From CAWDAQ01 sp963800325 (lineage in GTDB: Bacteria; Actinomycetota; Actinomycetes; Actinomycetales; Dermatophilaceae), in assembly GCA_963800325.1 (NCBI GenBank), contig CAWDAQ010000002.1, positions 62,001 to 126,000 of the forward strand: 64,000 bases of DNA, written 5' to 3'. Of the stretch, positions 26,378 to 33,356 are shown piece after piece (positions within the stretch are counted from its first letter, which is position 1; every line of letters begins with the position of its first letter). The translations under genes were made by a program, and so were the position numbers. Below the pieces are notes generated by a model. The model saw only the letters and a list, made by a program, of their open reading frames with translations. It had not been told where the DNA came from and did not search any database.

Positions 26378-26460
26378 GCCGGGGTGGTGGAACGGCAGAC
26401 ACGGAGCACTCAAAATGCTCTGCCCGCAAGGGCGTGAGGGTTCGAATCCCTTCCCCGGCA
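26378..26460 (+). tRNA. tRNA-Leu (anticodon CAA)
   Basis: The acceptor stem GCCGGGG pairs with CCCCGGC and the discriminator base is A; the 3' CCA is not encoded. The anticodon stem GAGCA/TGCTC encloses the loop CTCAAAA, giving anticodon CAA, which reads UUG. A long variable arm (GCCCGCAAGGGC) marks a class II tRNA, and the T-arm GAGGGTTCGAATCCCTT is intact. A TAGGCT box at 26362-26367 lies 10 nt upstream. No duplicated 3' end (att-like copy) was seen downstream. Confidence 0.97.
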
Positions 26461-26510
26461 CCCGAGGACCCGGTCCCGGGTCGAGCGTCACCCGCACCCA
26501 CCCGCCCCCA

Positions 26511-26602
26511 GTTGAGTGAGCGCCAAGTGCTCCCGGCCCGGGTTGAGTGAGCGCCAAGTGCTGCGATTCGGCCCACGCGGGCACACTTGTTGCTCACTCA
26601 AC
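26511..26602. repeat. Family A array 2
   Basis: Two direct copies of GTTGAGTGAGCGCCAAGTGC at 26511-26530 and 26542-26561, exactly 31 bp apart, then a 21-nt spacer and one inverted copy at 26583-26602 (ending TTGCTCACTCAAC). The second direct copy and the inverted copy can form a long stem with a small internal mismatch. It lies between tRNA-Leu and the convergent small membrane-protein genes. Apart from this array, I see nothing in 26461-26674. Confidence 0.9.
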
Positions 26603-26674
26603 GCGGACGAGAAGGAGTCCTGAGGTGGCGCGACCGGCGCGGACGGGCCCGGCTCCTGTGCCAGCCCACGTGTC

Positions 26675-26968
26675 CTAGTAGCCCACCTGGTGGGGGTGGA
26701 GGAGGGTCAGGAGCACGACGGGGACCCACGCGGTGACGAGCAGACCCGACGCGATCCAGGGCAGCGCGCGTGGGAATCGGTCGCCGCGGAAGACGACGCA
26801 GGCGGCGCCTCCCATCAGCGCCCCGCCGAGAACTCCGAGGACGGGGAGGCTCGGCACCGCCATCGCCACGGCAGCGCCGACGCACCAGGCCCGGATCCAG
26901 TCCCTGGTGAGGGCCCGCACCGAGGCGCCGCGACGAGCCACGTCGGCGGCCGGCTCAGCTCCGGTCAC
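26675..26968 (-). CDS. Small hypothetical membrane protein
   Basis: 97 residues, not recognised. After about 25 polar residues (VTGAEPAADVARRG, RDWIRAW) there are three hydrophobic segments: about residues 29-44, 44-58 (LGGALMGGAACVVF) and 66-90 (PWIASGLLVTAWVPVVLLTLL). GTG 26968 overlaps the stop of the gene before it (GTGA), which is the main reason for this start. The stop is TAG. Codon use is high-GC like its neighbours. With its partner it is flanked on both sides by family A repeat arrays. Confidence 0.6.
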   Translation of the reverse strand: MTGAEPAADVARRGASVRALTRDWIRAWCVGAAVAMAVPSLPVLGVLGGALMGGAACVVFRGDRFPRALPWIASGLLVTAWVPVVLLTLLHPHQVGY

Positions 26969-27183
26969 CCGGCCGTGCCCGTCCGTCGACCCCCGGTCCA
27001 GACCCGGCGCGCCACGAGCACCGAGACGACGATGGTGACCACGAACAGGACCATGATCTCCGGGGCGCCCACCTTGCGTGCGACGTCGAACACACCCAAG
27101 GTCCCAAGGACCAGCGGCGGCAGCAGCAAGAACGTCGCCACCCCGGCGAGCACCGCGAGCACCCGACGCCAGTTCTCGTCCAT
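26965..27183 (-). CDS. Small hypothetical two-helix membrane protein
   Basis: 72 residues, not recognised. MDENWRRVLAVLAGVATFLL starts the first helix (about residues 6-27), and a second lies at about 40-58 (IMVLFVVTIVVSVLVARRVW), with a short Arg/Gly tail. ATG 27183 is preceded by a purine-rich GAGGGGGCAGGG. Upstream in-frame codons only translate the repeat array. Its stop overlaps the next gene (GTGA), so the pair is probably co-translated and may form a complex. Confidence 0.6.
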   Translation of the reverse strand: MDENWRRVLAVLAGVATFLLLPPLVLGTLGVFDVARKVGAPEIMVLFVVTIVVSVLVARRVWTGGRRTGTAG

Positions 27184-27594
27184 CCCTGCCCCCTCGTCCG
27201 CCCGGACCTCGCGGGACCGATTGTGCACCCGACAGGCCCTCAAGGGGGTCGAGTGAGCACGAAGTACCGCGACGACACCGGTTGAGTGAGCGCCTTGTGC
27301 ACTCGCCCGAGGTTGAGTGAGCGCCACGTGCACCCCGGTTGAGTGAGCGCCAAGTGCTCCGATTCGGCCGGATCGGGTGCACTTGCTGCTCACTCACCGG
27401 GGAGTGGGTGCACTTTCTGCTCACTCAACGGGGAGGGGGCTCGAGCCGGGTGGCGGGGTGGGCGGGTGCGTGCGGGGGCCGGGCAACCTCGGGGCTGACC
27501 GCCAGCAACGCGACATATAGGCTGTGACCGACCTGTGACCCATCCCACCCGGCGGCCCCCCCAGACCGACCGTGTCCGACGAGCGAGGCCCAGC
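27184..27594. other. 411-bp gap: repeat array 3 and pdtaR promoter
   Basis: Contains family A array 3 (27248-27429), then a TAGGCT -10 candidate at 27518-27523 for pdtaR, giving a leader of about 65 nt. Frames through the array encode low-complexity shadows of the repeat and are not genes. I see nothing else. Confidence 0.6.
27248..27429. repeat. Family A array 3
   Basis: Direct copies at 27248-27267 (diverged, GTCGAGTGAGCACGAAGTAC), 27281-27300, 27312-27331 and 27338-27357, a spacer with a CCGAT...ATCGG hairpin, then inverted copies at 27379-27398 and 27410-27429. Spacings of 31 bp recur (27281 to 27312; 27379 to 27410). Direct copies read GAGCGCC or close variants in the middle; inverted copies read GAGCA. 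Confidence 0.9.
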
Positions 27595-28200
27595 ATGAGC
27601 GACTCCGCGACCAGCACCGACGAGACCAGGCGGCGCGTCGTCGTCGCGGAGGACGAGGCCCTGATCCGGATGGACCTCGCCGAGATGCTGGGGGAGGCGG
27701 GCTACGACGTGGTCGGGCAGGCGAGCAACGGGGAGCAGGCCGTCCAGATGGTCGCCGACCTCGCGCCGGACCTCGTCATCATGGACGTCAAGATGCCGGT
27801 CATGGACGGCATCACCGCCGCCGAGCAGATCGGCGAGAAGCGGATCTGCCCCGTGGTCATGCTCACCGCGTTCAGCCAGACCGAGCTCGTCGAGCGGGCC
27901 CGGGACGCCGGGGTCATGGCCTATGTCGTCAAGCCGTTCACCGCCGGTGACGTCACGCCCGCGATCGACATCGCCCTCTCCCGGTGGAGCGAGATGAAGG
28001 CCCTCGAGAGCGAGGTCGCCGACCTCGGCGAGCGGCTCGCCACCCGCAAGGCGGTCGAGCGCGCCAAGGGCGTGCTCATGAAGAAGCTCAAGGTGAGCGA
28101 GGCCGACGCGTTCCGCTGGATCCAGAAGACCGCGATGGACCGCCGGATGGGCATGCGCGAGGTCGCCGAGGCCGTCGTCGCGGGCATGGAGAACGCCTGA
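27595..28200 (+). CDS. pdtaR: ANTAR-domain response regulator, PdtaR-like
   Basis: 201 residues. The N-terminal receiver domain (RRVVVAEDEALIRMDLAEML) has the phospho-acceptor at Asp64 (LVIMDVKMP), the conserved Thr in MLTAFSQ and Lys in YVVKPF. A short coiled linker leads to a C-terminal ANTAR RNA-binding domain (RKAVERAKGVLM, then DAFRWIQKTAMDRR). It closely resembles PdtaR of mycobacteria, which binds RNA once phosphorylated by the kinase PdtaS to antiterminate target transcripts. The kinase is not in this window. ATG 27595 was chosen as the start of the conserved region. Confidence 0.92.
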   Translation: MSDSATSTDETRRRVVVAEDEALIRMDLAEMLGEAGYDVVGQASNGEQAVQMVADLAPDLVIMDVKMPVMDGITAAEQIGEKRICPVVMLTAFSQTELVERARDAGVMAYVVKPFTAGDVTPAIDIALSRWSEMKALESEVADLGERLATRKAVERAKGVLMKKLKVSEADAFRWIQKTAMDRRMGMREVAEAVVAGMENA

Positions 28201-28230
28201 CCCGACGCGCGGGTCGCTGCCGGGACCCGG

Positions 28231-28327
28231 CGGGGCTCAGCGCATCCGGACGCCGCCGGGACGCGCCGGTGGGACTCGGCGCAGGCGGGACTCGGACGCG
28301 AGCGTCGGGGCTCAGCGCAGCCGGACG
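28231..28327. repeat. Duplicated 3' end of the DUF554 gene (2 x 22 bp)
   Basis: Bases 28306-28327 cover the stop and last codons of the minus-strand gene. Bases 28231-28252 repeat them with one mismatch (CGGGGCTCAGCGCATCCGGA against ...CAGCCGGA). The extra copy lies in the convergent gap with pdtaR, as at 9.6 kb. Confidence 0.6.
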
Positions 28328-29100
28328 ACGAGCTCGGTGAGCACGGGCGCCACGACGAGCGCGGGCAGCAGGTCGCCGACCGGGATCTCGCGCAGCCGGA
28401 GCAGCCGCAGCGCGATCCCGACGAGCATGAGGCCGCCGGTCGCGGTGAGCGCGGCGATGTGCGCGTCGGGGAGCACGGAGCCGAGCACCACGCCGACGAC
28501 GGTGAGGCTGCCCTGGACGACGGCGACCGACACCGCGGAGAACAGCACCCCGATCCCGAACGTCGACGCGAACGCCATCGCCGCGAACCCGTCGAGCACC
28601 GACTTCAGGGTCAGCTGCTCGATGCCGTTGCCGAGGCCGTCCGAGAGCGATCCGAGGATCGTCAGCGGGCCGACGCAGAACAGCAGGGACGCCCCGAGCC
28701 AGCCCTCGATGAACCGCTCCCTCGCCTCGTGGGCCGCCTCGTGGCCCTCGCCGCCGGACCGGCCGCCGTCCATCCGGCCCACCCAGCGGTGCACCGCGCC
28801 GGCGAGCCCCCCGAGCCGGCGCTCGATGCCGAGCAGCGACCCGGCGACACCGCCGACCAGGAGGGACCCGAGCACGATGAGGGTGGGGGCTCCGGTCCCG
28901 GTCGCCTCGGCGAGCGCGGGGTCGGTGACGGCGACCGCCGACAGCGCCGCGATGAGGAGCGTCGTCAGCCCGAGGGCGTCGGTGACGACGGAGCGGGTGT
29001 GGTCGGGGAAGCGCCCACCGACCGCCATGCCGACGAGGCTGCCGACGACGACGGTGACGACGTTGATGGCCGTCCCGAGGCCGGTGAAGTCGAGGTGCAC
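28312..29100 (-). CDS. DUF554-family membrane protein
   Basis: 262 residues, about seven hydrophobic segments. GLGTAINVVTVVVGSLVGM at the N-terminus and ATGGLMLVGIALRLL near the C-terminus are typical of DUF554 (YdfK/YqgA-like) proteins, whose transport role is unproven. A hydrophilic loop rich in Gly/Glu/His (DGGRSGGEGHEAAHEARERF) lies mid-protein. GTG 29100 is preferred to GTG 29109 because TACAGT lies exactly 7 nt before it. It converges on pdtaR. Confidence 0.84.
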   Translation of the reverse strand: MHLDFTGLGTAINVVTVVVGSLVGMAVGGRFPDHTRSVVTDALGLTTLLIAALSAVAVTDPALAEATGTGAPTLIVLGSLLVGGVAGSLLGIERRLGGLAGAVHRWVGRMDGGRSGGEGHEAAHEARERFIEGWLGASLLFCVGPLTILGSLSDGLGNGIEQLTLKSVLDGFAAMAFASTFGIGVLFSAVSVAVVQGSLTVVGVVLGSVLPDAHIAALTATGGLMLVGIALRLLRLREIPVGDLLPALVVAPVLTELVVRLR

Positions 29101-29107
29101 CCGCGTC

Positions 29108-29113
29108 ACTGTA
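29108..29113 (-). promoter_or_regulatory. -10 box for leaderless DUF554 gene
   Basis: TACAGT on the minus strand, 7 nt before GTG 29100; the same hexamer precedes uvrC. Confidence 0.5.
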
Positions 29114-29147
29114 GGTGGACGGTCCTGCCCACCTGCGGGGGGACCGC

Positions 29148-29615
29148 TCAGCCGCCGGGCGGGGCGTCCCGCAGCAGGCACGTGATCCGGGACGTGCACA
29201 CCCGTCGTCCCGCCTCGTCGGAGACGACGACGTCGTAGCTCGCGAGCGTCCGGCCCAGCGACAGCGGGGTCGCGACCCCGGTGACGAACCCGGAGCGGGC
29301 GGCGCGGTGGTGGGTGGCGTTGATGTCGAGCCCGACGGCGATCCGCCCCGGACCGGCGTGCATCGCCGAGCCGAGCGAGCCGAGGGTCTCGGCGAGCACG
29401 ACCGAGGCGCCGCCGTGGAGCAGCCCGTACGGCTGGGTGTTGCCCGCGACCGGCATCGTCGCGACGAGCCGGTCGACGGTGAGCTCGACGAGGTCGATGC
29501 CCATGCGCTCGATGAGCGTGCCGGCGCCGGAGGCGCGCAGCAGCTCCGCGTGCTCCGCGGAGTCCGTGGGTACCGCCGTCGGGGCCTCGGGGTCCGGGGT
29601 CGTCTCGTCCGCCAT
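29148..29615 (-). CDS. PaaI-type hotdog thioesterase
   Basis: 155 residues with a 40-residue acidic N-terminus and a hotdog domain. QPYGLLHGGASVVLAETLGS carries the family HGG motif, GLDINATHHRAARSG the second conserved strand, and LGRTLASYDVVVSDEAGR the last. Such proteins hydrolyse acyl-CoA or hydroxyphenyl-CoA esters; the substrate is not predictable. ATG 29615 is chosen over ATG 29624 because CAGGAT lies 7 nt before it. It is divergent from polA. Confidence 0.87.
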   Translation of the reverse strand: MADETTPDPEAPTAVPTDSAEHAELLRASGAGTLIERMGIDLVELTVDRLVATMPVAGNTQPYGLLHGGASVVLAETLGSLGSAMHAGPGRIAVGLDINATHHRAARSGFVTGVATPLSLGRTLASYDVVVSDEAGRRVCTSRITCLLRDAPPGG

Positions 29616-29622
29616 GGGGCTC

Positions 29623-29628
29623 ATCCTG
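29623..29628 (-). promoter_or_regulatory. -10 box for leaderless thioesterase gene
   Basis: CAGGAT on the minus strand, 7 nt before ATG 29615. The same hexamer and spacing precede the PPOX gene. Confidence 0.45.
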
Positions 29629-29678
29629 TCGCGCCCGGCCCGGGGGCGCCGGTCGGGGGTGGCGTCGGAGCCGGGAAG

Positions 29679-29684
29679 TAGGCT
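29679..29684 (+). promoter_or_regulatory. -10 box for leaderless polA
   Basis: TAGGCT, 7 nt before GTG 29692. Confidence 0.6.
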
Positions 29685-29691
29685 TCGCCGC

Positions 29692-32364
29692 GTGACCCGA
29701 CTGCTCCTCCTCGACGGCCATTCCCTCGCCTACCGCGCGTTCTTCGCGCTCCCGGTGGAGAACTTCTCGACGAGCACGGGGCAGCACACCAACGCCGTCT
29801 ACGGCTTCACGTCGATGCTCATCAACGTCCTCCGGGACGAGGAGCCCACCCACGTCGGGGTCGCCTTCGACGTCTCCCGGCAGACGTTCCGCACCGAGCA
29901 GTACAGCGAGTACAAGGCCGGCCGGTCCGCGACCCCGGCGGAGTTCCAGGGGCAGCTGTCGCTGCTGCAGGAGGTCCTCGACGCCCTCAACATCCGGCAC
30001 GTGGGGGTCGAGGGGTACGAGGCCGACGACGTCATCGCCACCCTCACCGGTCGGGCCCGCGCGGAGGGCATGGAGGTCCTCATCTGCTCGGGGGACCGGG
30101 ACGCGATCCAGCTCGTCGGCGACGACGTCACCCTGCTCTACCCCCGCAAGGGCGTCTCGGACCTGGTGCGGATGACCCCGGCCGCCGTCGAGGAGCGCTA
30201 CGGCGTCCCGCCGGAGCGCTACAGCGACCTCGCGGCCCTCGTCGGCGAGAGCAGCGACAACCTCCCGGGCGTGCCGGGGGTCGGCCCGAAGACCGCGGCG
30301 AAGTGGCTGACGAAGTACGGCGACCTCACCGGGGTCGTCGCCCACGTCGACGAGATCACCGGCAAGGCGGGCCAGTCGCTGCGCGACCACGTCGACGGGG
30401 TGCTGCGCAACCGGCGGCTCAACCAGCTCGTCGGGGACCTGTCGCTGCCGCTCGGGGTCGACGACCTCGAGCGGGCCGCGTGGGACCGCGAGCAGGTCCA
30501 CACCGTCTTCGACGGCCTCGAGTTCCGCGTCCTGCGGGACCGGCTGTTCTCCACGTTCGGGACCGACGAGACCGAGACCGAGGGCGGGTTCGAGGTCGAC
30601 GGGACCGTCCTCACCTCGCAGGAGGTGCCGGGCTGGCTCGCCGAGAACGCGCCGAGCGGGTCCCGGATCGGGGTCGTCGTCGGCGGCTCGTGGTCCCGCG
30701 GGACCGGCGACGTCGAGGCGCTCGCGCTCGCCACCCCGGGCGGACCGGCCGCGTGGTTCGACGCCGCCGACCTCTCTTCCGAGGCCGACGCCGCGGTCGC
30801 CGCGTGGCTGGCCGACCCCGACCGGGGGAAGGTCCTGCACGACGCCAAGGGACCGCTGGAGGCCCTCTCCGCCCGCGGCTGGCCGGTCCGGGGCGTCGTC
30901 AGCGACACCGCGCTCGCTGCCTACCTCGTCCGGCCCGACCAGCGCTCCTACGACCTCGAGGACCTCGTCGTGCGCAACCTCGGCCGGGAGCTGCGGGGCG
31001 AGTCGCCCGACGCCGCCCAGCCGCTGCTCGACCTCAGCGAGGACGGCACCGCCGCCGCGGACGACGCCATGGTCCGCGCCCGGGCGGTGATCGACCTCGC
31101 CGACGCGCTCGCGACCCAGCTGGAGGATCGCGGCGGCGCCGACCTGCTCGGCAGCGTCGAGCTGCCGCTCGTCGACGTGCTCGCCGAGATGGAGCGGGTC
31201 GGGATCGCGGTCGACCTCGACGCGCTCGAGGCGCTCGAGTCCGGGTTCGCCGACAAGGTCGCCGCCGCCCAGGCCGACGCCTACGACGCGATCGGGGGCG
31301 AGGAGATCAACCTCGGCTCGCCCAAGCAGCTGCAGACGGTCCTCTTCGAGACGCTCGGGATGCCGAAGACGAAGCGCACCAAGACCGGCTGGACGACCGA
31401 CGCCGAGGCGCTCGCCGACCTCTACACCAAGACCGAGCACCCGTTCCTCGAGGCGCTGCTGCGCCACCGCGACGCCACCCGCCTCCGGGTCACCGTCGAG
31501 GGGCTGATGAAGTCCGTCTCCGACGACGGACGGATCCACACGACCTACCAGCAGACCATCGCCGCGACCGGTCGGCTGTCCTCGACCGACCCCAACCTCC
31601 AGAACATCCCGATCCGGACCGAGGAGGGCCGCCGCATCCGCGAGGCCTTCGTCGTCGGCGCCGGCTTCGAGGAGCTGACCTCGGCCGACTACAGCCAGAT
31701 CGAGATGCGGATCATGGCGCACCTGTCCGGGGACGAGGGCCTCATCGAGGCGTTCCGCAGTGGCGAGGACCTCCACCGGTACGTCGGCGCCCGGGTGTTC
31801 GGGGTCGAGCCCGAGGGGGTCACCCCGGCGATGCGGAGCAAGGTCAAGGCCATGTCGTACGGCCTGGCGTACGGGCTGTCCGCGTTCGGCCTGTCCCGGC
31901 AGCTGACGATCCCGGTCGAGGAGGCCCGCGGGCTCATGGACCACTACTTCGCCCGGTTCGGCGGGGTGCGGGACTACCTCGCCGAGGTGGTCGCCCGGGC
32001 CCGGAGCACCGGCTACACCGAGACCATGCTCGGTCGGCGCCGCTACCTGCCCGACCTCACCAGCGACAACCGGCAGCGTCGGGAGATGGCCGAGCGAATG
32101 GCCCTCAACGCCCCGATCCAGGGCTCGGCCGCCGACGTCATCAAGGTCGCGATGCTCCGCGTCGACGCCGCGCTCCGGGCCGCCGGGGCGCGCTCGCGGA
32201 TGCTGCTCCAGGTCCACGACGAGCTCGTCCTCGAGGTCGCGCAGGGGGAGCGGGAGCAGGTCGAGCAGCTCGTCCGCGCCGAGATGGGCGGGGCGATCGG
32301 GATGGACGTGCCCCTCGAGGTCAGCGTCGGGCACGGCGCCTCCTGGCACGCCGCCGCGCACTGA
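29692..32364 (+). CDS. polA: DNA polymerase I
   Basis: Gap-filling repair polymerase, acting with UvrABC and in Okazaki fragment processing. 890 residues. The 5'-nuclease domain (about 1-290) begins LLLLDGHSLAYRAFFA and has GYEADDVIATL, CSGDRDAIQL and the helix-hairpin VPGVGPKTAAKW. The middle domain lacks the DxE of a working 3'-5' exonuclease, as in other actinobacterial Pol I. The polymerase domain has motif A with Asp666 (DYSQIEMRIMAHL), the O-helix KVKAMSYGLAYG and motif C LLQVHDELV with Asp843. The GTG is leaderless. Confidence 0.96.
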   Translation: MTRLLLLDGHSLAYRAFFALPVENFSTSTGQHTNAVYGFTSMLINVLRDEEPTHVGVAFDVSRQTFRTEQYSEYKAGRSATPAEFQGQLSLLQEVLDALNIRHVGVEGYEADDVIATLTGRARAEGMEVLICSGDRDAIQLVGDDVTLLYPRKGVSDLVRMTPAAVEERYGVPPERYSDLAALVGESSDNLPGVPGVGPKTAAKWLTKYGDLTGVVAHVDEITGKAGQSLRDHVDGVLRNRRLNQLVGDLSLPLGVDDLERAAWDREQVHTVFDGLEFRVLRDRLFSTFGTDETETEGGFEVDGTVLTSQEVPGWLAENAPSGSRIGVVVGGSWSRGTGDVEALALATPGGPAAWFDAADLSSEADAAVAAWLADPDRGKVLHDAKGPLEALSARGWPVRGVVSDTALAAYLVRPDQRSYDLEDLVVRNLGRELRGESPDAAQPLLDLSEDGTAAADDAMVRARAVIDLADALATQLEDRGGADLLGSVELPLVDVLAEMERVGIAVDLDALEALESGFADKVAAAQADAYDAIGGEEINLGSPKQLQTVLFETLGMPKTKRTKTGWTTDAEALADLYTKTEHPFLEALLRHRDATRLRVTVEGLMKSVSDDGRIHTTYQQTIAATGRLSSTDPNLQNIPIRTEEGRRIREAFVVGAGFEELTSADYSQIEMRIMAHLSGDEGLIEAFRSGEDLHRYVGARVFGVEPEGVTPAMRSKVKAMSYGLAYGLSAFGLSRQLTIPVEEARGLMDHYFARFGGVRDYLAEVVARARSTGYTETMLGRRRYLPDLTSDNRQRREMAERMALNAPIQGSAADVIKVAMLRVDAALRAAGARSRMLLQVHDELVLEVAQGEREQVEQLVRAEMGGAIGMDVPLEVSVGHGASWHAAAH

Positions 32365-32387
32365 GCGCGGCACGTCGGCGCCCCCCG

Positions 32388-33203
32388 TCAGCCGGCGGGG
32401 GAGCCGTCCTCGACGCACACGAACACCGCGGTCCCGGGCAGCAGCCGGCCGCGCAGCGGCGACCACCCGCCCCACGTCGCCGTCGTCCGCTCCGGCCACT
32501 CCGGCTCGACGAGGTCGACCAGGCGCAGGCCTGCCGCGGTGAGCTCGCGGACCCGGTCGCCGAGCGTGCGGTGGTGCTCGACGTAGCCGACCTCGCCGCC
32601 GGCGTCGACCTCGACGTACGGCCGCCGGTCGAAGTAGGACTGGGCGACCGTGAGGCCGTCCTCGCCGGGGGAGTCGGGGAAGGCCCAGCGGACCGGGTGG
32701 GTCGTGGAGAACACGAACCGGCCGCCGGGGCGCAGCACCCGGGCCGCCTCGGCCATGACGGCGGCCGAGTCGGCGACGAACGGCACCGCCCCGTACGCGG
32801 TGAACACGAGGTCGACGCACCCGTCGGCGAGCGGCAGCCGGGCGGCGTCGCACTGGAGCATCGGGACCGTCCGGGAGGGGTCGGACCCGGCGATCTCCCG
32901 ACCGGTCGCGAGCATCCGGGCGGAGAGGTCACTTGCGACGACCTCGCCGCCGTGGGCCCGGACGTAGCGCGACCCCTGCCCGGCGCCGGCCCCGATCTCG
33001 AGGACCCGCCGGCCCTCCAGCGGCCCGAGCAGGTGCAGGTCGTCCTCGCTCCAGCCCTCGGGCCCCCAGACGAGGTCGTCGTCGCCGAGGAAGGCCCCGT
33101 GCTCGGCGTGGTAGGAGCGGGCCTGCGCGTCCCACCACCCCCGGTTCGCGGCCGCGGTGACGTCGTGGCCGACCGGGTCCCGGCTCACCCGTGGCTCAGT
33201 CAC
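32388..33203 (-). CDS. Class I SAM-dependent methyltransferase
   Basis: 271 residues. AANRGWWDAQARSYHAEHG precedes the SAM-binding motif I RVLEIGAGAGQGSRYV, and VVASDLSARMLATGRE (motif II) and LPLADGCVDLVFTAYGAVPF (motif IV) follow. EAARVLRPGGRFVFSTTHPV is the post-motif found in ubiquinone/menaquinone-type methyltransferases. The substrate is unknown. GTG 33203 is supported by GTGGAGGCGGGG upstream; longer starts run into the rpsA promoter region. It converges on polA and is divergent from rpsA. Confidence 0.87.
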   Translation of the reverse strand: MTEPRVSRDPVGHDVTAAANRGWWDAQARSYHAEHGAFLGDDDLVWGPEGWSEDDLHLLGPLEGRRVLEIGAGAGQGSRYVRAHGGEVVASDLSARMLATGREIAGSDPSRTVPMLQCDAARLPLADGCVDLVFTAYGAVPFVADSAAVMAEAARVLRPGGRFVFSTTHPVRWAFPDSPGEDGLTVAQSYFDRRPYVEVDAGGEVGYVEHHRTLGDRVRELTAAGLRLVDLVEPEWPERTTATWGGWSPLRGRLLPGTAVFVCVEDGSPAG

Positions 33204-33234
33204 GTCGCCCCGCCTCCACGGTCTTGACCACTCT

Positions 33235-33263
33235 TTGACCCTCGTCGGGGGCGCCGATAGGAT
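33235..33263 (+). promoter_or_regulatory. rpsA promoter (-35 and -10)
   Basis: TTGACC at 33235-33240, a 17-bp spacer, then TAGGAT at 33258-33263: a strong vegetative-sigma promoter. It leaves an untranslated leader of about 85 nt before ATG 33357. A second TTGACC lies 11 bp further upstream. Confidence 0.8.
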
Positions 33264-33356
33264 GACGAGGCGCCTGCTGTGTGCACCCGTGTCCGGGTGC
33301 GCCCGGCGTCGTAACTGTCCGCACGAGTTCACTGTCCACTACGGAGTTCCTACTAC

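Noticed and set aside
26378..26460. tRNA-Leu as an integration site for the following repeat-flanked block
   Set aside because: I found no second copy of the tRNA 3' end downstream and no integrase, so the evidence does not support an attachment site.
28312..32853. A 1513-codon minus-strand frame spanning polA, the thioesterase and DUF554
   Set aside because: Only its last ~262 codons (DUF554) are a real gene. The remainder is antisense to polA, which has all its motifs.
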